NCBI RefSeq assembly: GCF_001942625.1
Contig: NZ_MLCL01000023.1
Coordinates: forward strand, 62,001-126,000
DNA length: 64,000 nucleotides
Direction: 5' to 3'
Origin: Mycobacterium syngnathidarum
GTDB lineage: Bacteria > Actinomycetota > Actinomycetes > Mycobacteriales > Mycobacteriaceae
Each line of letters opens with the position of its first letter. Positions within the stretch are counted from its first letter, which is position 1. Below the pieces are notes generated by a model. The model was not told where the DNA came from, made no database searches, and saw only the letters and a program-made list of their open reading frames with translations. This document shows positions 17,975 to 25,239 of this stretch, piece after piece. The translations under genes and the position numbers were made by a program.

Positions 17975-19423
17975 TTAACCTGCGAAAATCCGTGGCCATT
18001 CGTGTGTCCAATTTGCACACTGATTGCTGAAGCGTTCCGACTGTCCGGTCGCGGCCGCGAGCACAGAATCCTGCACTCCCGCCTCGATCAACAGACGAAG
18101 TGTCAGCATCCAATGCAGCGACTGGTTGAGGGCGAGCATTTGGCGGAGTCTTTCGACGCTGAGGCCATTCTGCCCGAGCCCGTGGGCTAAGGCGATGCGC
18201 TGATCGACAACTTCTTTCTTCCATCGTCCCAGACGTCCAACGCAGGCTGGAACAGCTTGGACAACCGGGGCGGCCAGCGCCGCTACCCGCTGTGGGTAGC
18301 TGCACTCGTGCCAATAGTTGCGTAGTGCCGACGAGAAGCTGTCGGCGATCTCAGAGGGTATATCTGATGAAGCTACCGCCGACAGCGATGCGTCGATTTG
18401 TTCGGTGCTGAATCGGCGAGCGTCGCAGTGGAGGGTCCGGTGGAGCGCCTCGACGGCAGTGGCTAGGGATAGCGCATCGGACTCAACTGTAGGGAATTCG
18501 TTTCGGATCACGGCGGCAAGAATCTGCGGCACCGGCGTTGTACGACGATGTATCTCAAGCCATCGAGGAAGAAACTCGAGGCCCACCTCCAGCCGCGTGA
18601 AAAGTAGCTCGCCTGCCGTCTCAGGGGCAGAGGGGTCGATGCGGTAGCCATGCACCGAACACCATTTGCCTGCCCAAACGTCTAGCGACCGTATGGAGCA
18701 TGGTTTGCCTGAGATTAGGGTCATAAGGTCGGCGAGCGGATTCAGGACACGTACCCCCACGTCAGTAATGCTCCAACCGCGGAAGAGTTCGAACTCCAGC
18801 TGGCTGGTGGCCTTGACATGGAAGCCTCGAATGTCAGGGGGCCGGTGCGTCACGGAAGGACCAAGCGTGACATAGCCTGCGCCACCGTCGAGTTCAGCAT
18901 CCAGCGACTTGCCTCGCAGGTCCATGTGCCAGTCGAGCTTCAGCCGATCATCGAGATGAATCGTTGTTGAAAGGGAGGGGATGGCGGCCCATTCACCGAG
19001 GTTCGTGACATCAGGGCGGATTCCCTGCACGAGGACGTCAGGATCGGGTAGGTGTTCGCCGACGACGCACCACGTGGCCGCAAGCCGTTGCATGGAAGGG
19101 TCGGTGTTAGGCCTACCAAAGAAGAGCCCGCCGACTGACCTGCGATGGGTTGTGTACGCGTCCCATAGGGTTATCTTGCTCGGGCGTAGTGGGATGGATC
19201 CGAAGATGACCATGTCGTCAGGATCGTCACGCACCTTCATCGCTGCGCTGCCGGGCCCGGTCTCTTCTATCGAAAACCGTGGTGTCAGTTCGGGGCTCAC
19301 CTCAAGGCGTACTTCGGTACCGTCCACCTCAAGCATTCCAGTCACACGTGAATCACTGAGGTCAGGTAACCAGAACTGACCAAGCGAACTCGCTGTCTGT
19401 GCGGGAAAATCATTACTGGCCAT
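17975..19423 (-). CDS. apeA: ApeA-like HEPN-domain abortive-infection protein
   Basis: This 482-residue protein has the two-part architecture of ApeA anti-phage proteins. The N-terminal domain opens GQFWLPDLSDSRVTGMLEV and extends to about residue 290. A helical Apea-like HEPN domain follows, with the catalytic R-x4-H motif as RIALAH (Arg409, His414). HEPN domains of this kind are metal-independent RNases, and ApeA is reported as a single-gene phage defence. It lies 66 bp downstream of the YgjP-like gene on the same strand, so it may be the end of the RM2 operon. The ATG at 19423 is the only good start. Assignment rests on motif recognition. Confidence 0.72.
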   Translation of the reverse strand: MASNDFPAQTASSLGQFWLPDLSDSRVTGMLEVDGTEVRLEVSPELTPRFSIEETGPGSAAMKVRDDPDDMVIFGSIPLRPSKITLWDAYTTHRRSVGGLFFGRPNTDPSMQRLAATWCVVGEHLPDPDVLVQGIRPDVTNLGEWAAIPSLSTTIHLDDRLKLDWHMDLRGKSLDAELDGGAGYVTLGPSVTHRPPDIRGFHVKATSQLEFELFRGWSITDVGVRVLNPLADLMTLISGKPCSIRSLDVWAGKWCSVHGYRIDPSAPETAGELLFTRLEVGLEFLPRWLEIHRRTTPVPQILAAVIRNEFPTVESDALSLATAVEALHRTLHCDARRFSTEQIDASLSAVASSDIPSEIADSFSSALRNYWHECSYPQRVAALAAPVVQAVPACVGRLGRWKKEVVDQRIALAHGLGQNGLSVERLRQMLALNQSLHWMLTLRLLIEAGVQDSVLAAATGQSERFSNQCANWTHEWPRIFAG

Positions 19424-19489
19424 GCGATGTCATGTTTCGTAATAGCGCGGCAATCCTGCGCCCTGGACTTGCCTCGCTCACCCCGCCCA

Positions 19490-20212
19490 CTACCCCCACT
19501 TCTCATCGGCCAGCGGAGCATCGTTGAGTCGATCGCGTCGGGTTCGCCAGTCGGGCATCGCGTCATCCATGAGCTTGGTGAATTGGTCGCCGTGGTTGCG
19601 CTCGAAGTAGTGCATCATCTCGTGAACGACGATGTACTCCAAGCAATCCGGATGTTTCTTGGCGAGTTCGACATTGAACGTCAGCCGCCGGGTTTCTCGG
19701 TTGCAGGTTCCCCATTTGGTGCGCATGCGACGGATGATCCAGTCCGGTACCCGGGTGTCGAGCTTTGACTCCCAGGTTGAGATCAAACCGGGGATGGCCT
19801 CGCGCAACTGCGTCCGGTACCAGGTGTCGAGGACCGTGCGGCGCTGCTCGGCGTCACGGTCAGACGACACGTACAGGATCAGTCGGTCACCATCGACCTC
19901 CACGTGGGCACGGCCCGGCCGTTCAACGACTTTGAGCCGGCGACGCACACCCCAGACGTAGTGCGATTCTCCGGTAACCATCTCGCGCTCAGACTGCCGG
20001 TCGGTCGAACGGAGTTGCGCGCGTTGGCGTTTGATCCACGGCAGTCGTTGGATGACAGCGAGACGCACTTGGTCGTCGCCGAGTCGCGTCGGCGCGGCCA
20101 CCCGCACGCGGCCCATCGGTGGATAGACGCCGATGTGCAGGTTCTTGATGTCCTTGTAGATCACGTCGACGTCGATGCCACGGATGGTGAGGTAGGCGTT
20201 AGCGGTACTCAT
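19490..20212 (-). CDS. YgjP-like (DUF45/M48-type) metallopeptidase
   Basis: This 240-residue protein contains the zinc-peptidase motif HEMMH at residues 197-201, with a third ligand at about His207 (NHG). It is preceded by the family signature WGTCNRETRRLTFNVELAK. YgjP-like genes are frequent companions of hsdR, for reasons not understood. Here the start overlaps the hsdR2 stop by 14 bp, indicating translational coupling to the RM2 operon. No signal peptide is present. Possible roles are regulated proteolysis of the restriction complex or of a phage protein; both are inference. Confidence 0.8.
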   Translation of the reverse strand: MSTANAYLTIRGIDVDVIYKDIKNLHIGVYPPMGRVRVAAPTRLGDDQVRLAVIQRLPWIKRQRAQLRSTDRQSEREMVTGESHYVWGVRRRLKVVERPGRAHVEVDGDRLILYVSSDRDAEQRRTVLDTWYRTQLREAIPGLISTWESKLDTRVPDWIIRRMRTKWGTCNRETRRLTFNVELAKKHPDCLEYIVVHEMMHYFERNHGDQFTKLMDDAMPDWRTRRDRLNDAPLADEKWG

Positions 20213-23200
20213 CGCGTGCCTTTACCAGTTCAAACAGTTCATCGAGTCGGTCGAAGTCGTCGGGCAGTGTGCGGCTGATCGCCCGCTTGACGACTTTCTC
20301 CTTCATCGTGTTGCCAACCCAGTCGTGCGGCTTGCTCGTCAGGATCGCGGTGTCCACTTGGATCGGCATCGTCGGGTCAGGCCATCCGAAGTCGATCAGA
20401 GCGCGGCGTGCGCCGTTGTCGGCCCAGTTGGGGTATTTAGTGTCGGATTCCTTACTGCCGAGCTTCTGGGCGGCGTCGAGCAGCTTGGCCAGGTACTCCC
20501 GGTAGTCGATGGCCTGCTGGCGGCGCTGTTCGATAATGGCGTCTAGCAGTTCGCTCATCTTGTCGTAGTACTTCGGGTTCATCGCGTGCTCGTCGATGAT
20601 CACCTTGCGCATGTTGTTGGTGATGGTCGCGGCGACCGCCTCGGGGTCGTTCTTGATCCCGGTGGGGAGCTTGTCGATCGCCCCGGCGCCGAGTTCGACG
20701 ATGAAGTCGATCAGTCCGGTGTCTTCGAAGTCGGAGACGACTTCCGACGCGCCGGCCTGGATGTAGGTGTCGAGCAGGAACCGCATGCCGGCTTCGTACT
20801 GCTTGAAGTCGACGTCTTCGCCCGCACCGAGTTTCACCTCAGCGCGCACGTCGACGTAGTGTGCGATCTCGGACTTGATCGCTTCTGCCTCGGCCGCGCT
20901 GTAACCAGCGGTGGTCATGTCGTTGGCGAGGTTGGCGTAGGCGCGGGTGACGGCGGCAACGGCTTTGTACAGCTCGACACGCTTGGGCTCGTTGGCCTTC
21001 AACTGTTCGGTGTTGCCCTGCTCGACGGCGCAGAAGTACTGCTGGTACTGCAGCGTGCTTTTCGGTGGCGCAACGGGTTCGACCAGGGCGCGGATATGTT
21101 CGAGCGCTTCATCGAGGTTTTCGCGGGCCTTCTCGATGCGGTCGGAGAGCAGTCCCTCGATGTCTTTCTTCTCGTAGCCGTCCAGTGCACCGGAGGTGTA
21201 GTCGGAGATCGCGGCTTTGAGCGAGTTGAACAGATCCTGGTAGTCGACGATGTAGCCATAGTCCTTGTCGTCGCCGTCGAGCCGATTGACGCGGCAGATG
21301 GCTTGGAAGAGGCCGTGATCGCGCATCTTCTTGTCGATGTAGAGGTAGGTGGCACTCGGGGCGTCAAAGCCGGTCAGCAGCTTGTCGACCACGATCAGCA
21401 GGCGCATCTGGCCGGGGTTCTCGATGAACTGCTTCTTGACTGCTTTCTCGAACTCTTCGACCTTGCCGACGGCGGCATCTTCGGGTTCGTCGAAGTAGTC
21501 GCCCAGCATCTTGCGGTAGATGTCGTACTGGCGAATCTTCTCGGTCTTGCCTTCGCCGGAGTCTTCTTTGGCAATGTCACTGGCGTTGGGGATGTAGCTG
21601 GTGACGATGGCGCACTTGCCCTTGAAGCCGGCGTTGCAGAACAGCTCGTAGAACTTGCAGGCCTGGTAGATGGATGAGCCGACGAGCATAGCGTTGCCGC
21701 GCCTGTCCATCAGGCGGGGCTTGGTCTCCATGTCGAGCAGGATGTCGTTGACGATCTGCTTGGCGCGTGGCTCACTGGAGACGACCTTCTTCATGGTGCC
21801 CCAACGCTTTTTGAGCTCAGCCTTAGACAGATCGGTCATGCCCTTGGTCTTGACTTCGAACCACTTGTCCACCAGCTCAGGTGACATCAGATCCTGATCG
21901 ATGTCGCGGGCCTCGTACTGCAAGTCGAGCACGACACCGTCGGGGACGGCTTCATTCAACTTGTACGTGTGGATGAACGTGCCGAAGGTCTCGATGCTGG
22001 TGGCTTTGTCGGCCTTGAGTAGCGGGGTGCCAGTGAAGCCGATGAACATTGCCTCGGGCAGCAACGCCTTCATGGCGGTGTGCATCTTGCCGGACTGGGT
22101 GCGGTGGGCCTCGTCAACAAACACGAAGATGTTGCCCTTGGCCTTGAAATCCTTCGGGACCGTGGCCTGCAGCTGCTTGATGAACTCGGCGGTCGCCTCG
22201 TCGTCATCCGTATCGCCGTCGGCGGCGCGGAACTTGTGCACTAGCGAACAGACCAGCCATTCCTCGCTGGCGTTGAGTGTGCCGATCAGGTCGGCGCCGC
22301 TCGTGGTGCGGTAGATCTGCTCGTTGACGCCACCAAACACCCTCTCGATCTGTTCATCGAGCTCCGTGCGGTCAGTGATCAACAGCACCCGCGCATCGGG
22401 CTGGTTCTCACGAATCCACTTGGCCAGCCACACCATCGTCAAGCTCTTGCCCGAACCCTGGGTGTGCCAAATGATGCCACCCTCACGCTTGGCTATGCGC
22501 TCCTGCGCCGCCTTTACGCCGAAATACTGATTGTGACGCGGGCACTTCTTGACACCCGCGTCGAAGACGACAAAATCGTGGATCAATTCGAGCAGACGCG
22601 GTTTGCTACACATCTGGAGCAGCGCTCGGTCGAGTGGATCCTCGACGTCGGACGGTTCTTTCCATTCCAGCCAGTACTTCTCCGGTGTGTCGATGACGCC
22701 GTAGCGTAACCCTTCGACGTCGTTGCCGGCGAAGACGAACTGCACGGTCGAGAAGAACGAGCGGATGAACTCCGGCTTCTGATTGCCGATGGTCTGTCGG
22801 ATACCTTCGGACAGAGCAACTTTGGAGCGTTTAAGTTCCAGCGTCGCGAGCGCCAGTCCGTTGACGTACAGCACCACATCGGGGCGCTTGGTGTGGTGGC
22901 CGAGCACCGTAACTTCTTCGACCACGGCGAAGTGGTTGGCGTCCGGGTTCTTCCAGTCAATCAGCCAGACCGTCTGGCTCTGTTCGCCCACGCCGGGCTT
23001 GACCTTCACGCCGTAGCGCAGCAGGCCGTAGACGTCCCTGTTGGCCTCGTAGAGGTCGTGGCCGGCGCCGACAGAGGCAGCTTTACCGAGTTGATCGAGG
23101 GCGCGGTTGATCAGGTTGTCGTCGTAGCCGCGAGCGCGCAGGTTCTGCACCAGCAGCTCAGTCTCGACGTTCGCGTTACCCTCGCGGTACCCCCAATTGC

Positions 23201-23285
23201 CGAGGTAATCGTAGCCGAGCTGGTCGCGGAACAGCGCGACTATGCGGTTTTGGGCTTTGCGCTCGACTTGGCCGACGTCGCTCAT
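20199..23285 (-). CDS. hsdR: Type I restriction enzyme R subunit (RM2 HsdR)
   Basis: This 1028-residue nuclease/translocase belongs to the element-borne RM2 system. The N-terminal endonuclease domain shows VVLYVNGLALATLELKRSK (Asp...ELK catalytic pattern). The motor has Walker A HTQGSGKSLTMVWL, the DEAH box VFVDEAHRTQSG and GFTGTPLL. A long C-terminal helical domain follows. It resembles a different HsdR subfamily from RM1 HsdR and is not a duplicate of it. The start ATG overlaps the upstream HEPN gene stop by four bases. It looks full length and intact. Confidence 0.92.
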   Translation of the reverse strand: MSDVGQVERKAQNRIVALFRDQLGYDYLGNWGYREGNANVETELLVQNLRARGYDDNLINRALDQLGKAASVGAGHDLYEANRDVYGLLRYGVKVKPGVGEQSQTVWLIDWKNPDANHFAVVEEVTVLGHHTKRPDVVLYVNGLALATLELKRSKVALSEGIRQTIGNQKPEFIRSFFSTVQFVFAGNDVEGLRYGVIDTPEKYWLEWKEPSDVEDPLDRALLQMCSKPRLLELIHDFVVFDAGVKKCPRHNQYFGVKAAQERIAKREGGIIWHTQGSGKSLTMVWLAKWIRENQPDARVLLITDRTELDEQIERVFGGVNEQIYRTTSGADLIGTLNASEEWLVCSLVHKFRAADGDTDDDEATAEFIKQLQATVPKDFKAKGNIFVFVDEAHRTQSGKMHTAMKALLPEAMFIGFTGTPLLKADKATSIETFGTFIHTYKLNEAVPDGVVLDLQYEARDIDQDLMSPELVDKWFEVKTKGMTDLSKAELKKRWGTMKKVVSSEPRAKQIVNDILLDMETKPRLMDRRGNAMLVGSSIYQACKFYELFCNAGFKGKCAIVTSYIPNASDIAKEDSGEGKTEKIRQYDIYRKMLGDYFDEPEDAAVGKVEEFEKAVKKQFIENPGQMRLLIVVDKLLTGFDAPSATYLYIDKKMRDHGLFQAICRVNRLDGDDKDYGYIVDYQDLFNSLKAAISDYTSGALDGYEKKDIEGLLSDRIEKARENLDEALEHIRALVEPVAPPKSTLQYQQYFCAVEQGNTEQLKANEPKRVELYKAVAAVTRAYANLANDMTTAGYSAAEAEAIKSEIAHYVDVRAEVKLGAGEDVDFKQYEAGMRFLLDTYIQAGASEVVSDFEDTGLIDFIVELGAGAIDKLPTGIKNDPEAVAATITNNMRKVIIDEHAMNPKYYDKMSELLDAIIEQRRQQAIDYREYLAKLLDAAQKLGSKESDTKYPNWADNGARRALIDFGWPDPTMPIQVDTAILTSKPHDWVGNTMKEKVVKRAISRTLPDDFDRLDELFELVKARDEYR

Positions 23286-24007
23286 GGAACGGCCTCCACG
23301 TCAGACTGATCGACCCAGCGACCCAGCACACTAAGTGCCGCGAGGTACTCCAGCGCCTCCTGCTCGCTCAGTTCCTGGTCGACCTCATGACTCAGTGGAT
23401 TGCGGATACCAGCGAAGATGCCTTCGGCCAGGCTCATCGCGCCACGCTGCACCGATTTGTAGGTGTCGCTGCCATCATCTTTGACTCGACGCAGACGTGA
23501 CTTTCCAGGTTTTGGCTCGTCCAAGGAGAACACTTGTTTGAACAGGTCAGTCTCGCTCACATCACGGCGACCGACCTTGTTCTGCGTCTCGGCGTTGAGC
23601 TTTCGAATCGCGCCACCGACCGCTTCGCGATAGTGGCCAGACTGCCAAAGCGACTTGGCGCCTTCCCAAATCCACGCATGAAGCTCCGCCGCAGAAAGTT
23701 CTGGCGCGTTCTCACCGAGGTTCTCCCGGACTTCCTCAGCGCGAACAAGCTCCTCACGAGCTCGAATCGAGGCCTCGTAGTGGACTGACCACTTCTGACG
23801 ATCCTTCTTCTTGATCTCGCTTCGCCAACCCGGAACAACTCGATCAAGAATCTGCTCAATAACCTGGGCACGTTTGACGACTTCGTCCTCAGGGATCGCT
23901 GTCTTATAGCTATGGAAGCCGATCGAGTTCGGCGGAGAAGGGACATAAGTCACGGTCGTGGCCCTGATGAATTCGTCGAGTTGCTCGATAGCCCATTCGG
24001 TGTTCAT
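23282..24007 (-). CDS. Ymh/TIGR02391-like HEPN protein embedded between hsdS2 and hsdR2
   Basis: This is a 241-residue protein with a C-terminal Ymh-type (TIGR02391) domain. The stretch AELHAWIWEGAKSLWQSGHY through SLAEGIFAGIRNPLSHE is typical, and RNPLSH (Arg202, His207) is an R-x4-H HEPN RNase motif. The N-terminal 100 residues are charged and partly helical. It overlaps hsdS2 and hsdR2 by four bases each, so all three are translated together. In EcoprrI the anticodon nuclease PrrC occupies the same position between hsdS and hsdR and is held silent by the RM complex. A similar guard role is an attractive inference, not shown. Confidence 0.72.
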   Translation of the reverse strand: MNTEWAIEQLDEFIRATTVTYVPSPPNSIGFHSYKTAIPEDEVVKRAQVIEQILDRVVPGWRSEIKKKDRQKWSVHYEASIRAREELVRAEEVRENLGENAPELSAAELHAWIWEGAKSLWQSGHYREAVGGAIRKLNAETQNKVGRRDVSETDLFKQVFSLDEPKPGKSRLRRVKDDGSDTYKSVQRGAMSLAEGIFAGIRNPLSHEVDQELSEQEALEYLAALSVLGRWVDQSDVEAVP

Positions 24008-25239
24008 GACGCTGCCTCCAAAGGCAGGCGGACGCGGCCAGTCAGAAGCTGCTGCATCATGCCGTCTTTGATGGCGCGCGCCTTGGCGAGTCGCCTATCG
24101 AGTGCGTCAAGTTCATCATCTACGTCCCGAATTGCCACACCGATCGCAGCCTGCTCTTCGAGGCTTGGCTGATCCAATGGAATCGCCGAGACCTTGCTGG
24201 CACTGATCTCAAGGAACGTACTGCCAGCTGCGCGAGACTCAAATTCTGATCTGTTCTGCTGAGTCCAGTAGTAAAGAAACCAAGTTGAGCGCGGGTCTTT
24301 CGGGATCATCGATGCGAAACCCTGGTTTGTCGTCACCGGCACCGCCGCAACGGCACAGTTGCCGATGCTTGCACGTGAAGTCACCAATACGGTTCCCGCG
24401 GGCAGCAAGGACGCTGCAGAGCAGGCAAGTCCTTCTGCAGTGATGGTTCGTGCCGAGTGAGACACAAGACCCGAACCATTTGAGCGAATCTCCGCAGGGG
24501 TAAACCACGGGATGCGCCCACCCCAGTATGCATTGATACCGGTCGAGGGAGTCCCACCACCCGTCACTCGTGCAAGACCTCCAAGGGTAGATTCTCTCCA
24601 GTCGTCCTCAAACCCTGGCAGGCGCGTGCGGCCAGTCAGGAGCTGCTGCATCATGCCCTGCTTGATCGCCTGCTTCTTGGCGATGAGGCGTTCGAGGGAG
24701 GCGATTAGGCCGTCGGCATCAGCAAGCGCTTGTGCGATGGACTCTTGCTCAGCTTTCGACCGTGGAAAGTGAACGGTCAGGGATCCGAGTGAGCGCTGAT
24801 TAATGTTCGTATTGGCGCTCACCGTGCTCGCACTGATAACCCGAGTACGAAATCCCGCCTCAGAGAACAGATATGCCTTAAATGAGTTGGCCAACCGGCC
24901 ATCGCTGCGAAAGCGCAACAGAAACCCGCTGAATACGGTGTCGGGCAATGAGCTGGTGACCAAAGTGGCGAGGCCGACCCCACTCGGCTTTACCGACGAG
25001 CGGACGAACAGAACGTCACCTTCGCGAAGACCATAAGTTCGGCGCTCGGCCTTCGACGAATCGATCAACCCCAGCGTAGTCGCTTCACCTATCGCGGCGA
25101 CTCCGAACACGTCCATAAGATTCACGAACGGGAAGCCATGGCCGAACGAGTCTGAACCCTTGTTGATCCCGTTCTTGAAAGCACCAAGCTCAGTGAGAGT
25201 GGCCTCACTCCAATCCTTCGGCAATAGGGACTTACTCAT
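24004..25239 (-). CDS. hsdS: Type I restriction-modification specificity subunit (RM2 HsdS)
   Basis: This 411-residue subunit directs RM2 to its DNA target. Two target-recognition domains (about 1-150 and 215-360) are each followed by a conserved helical spacer. Both spacers end in near-identical text: IKQGMMQQLLTGRTRLPGF after the first and IKDGMMQQLLTGRVRLP at the C terminus. The first domain begins LPKDWSEATLTELGAFKNG. The gene overlaps hsdM2 and the Ymh gene by four bases each. Its sequence is visibly richer in A+T than the flanking chromosome, as is common for hsdS genes that move between hosts. Confidence 0.92.
   Translation of the reverse strand: MSKSLLPKDWSEATLTELGAFKNGINKGSDSFGHGFPFVNLMDVFGVAAIGEATTLGLIDSSKAERRTYGLREGDVLFVRSSVKPSGVGLATLVTSSLPDTVFSGFLLRFRSDGRLANSFKAYLFSEAGFRTRVISASTVSANTNINQRSLGSLTVHFPRSKAEQESIAQALADADGLIASLERLIAKKQAIKQGMMQQLLTGRTRLPGFEDDWRESTLGGLARVTGGGTPSTGINAYWGGRIPWFTPAEIRSNGSGLVSHSARTITAEGLACSAASLLPAGTVLVTSRASIGNCAVAAVPVTTNQGFASMIPKDPRSTWFLYYWTQQNRSEFESRAAGSTFLEISASKVSAIPLDQPSLEEQAAIGVAIRDVDDELDALDRRLAKARAIKDGMMQQLLTGRVRLPLEAAS
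24034..24063. repeat. Internal repeat of hsdS2 (copy 1)
   Basis: These 30 bp match 24628-24657 at 29 of 30 positions. They encode the MMQQLLTGR segment that ends each conserved spacer. Such repeats can support exchange of target-recognition domains by recombination. Confidence 0.75.
24628..24657. repeat. Internal repeat of hsdS2 (copy 2)
   Basis: This is the direct-repeat partner of 24034-24063, differing at one base. It lies at the junction between the first target-recognition half and the second. Confidence 0.75.

Noticed and set aside
9934..23285. The two hsdR genes as a simple duplication
   Set aside because: The motor motifs differ throughout (HSAGSGKSNS versus HTQGSGKSLT, SSQG versus RTQSG) and companion genes differ, so they are separate acquisitions.
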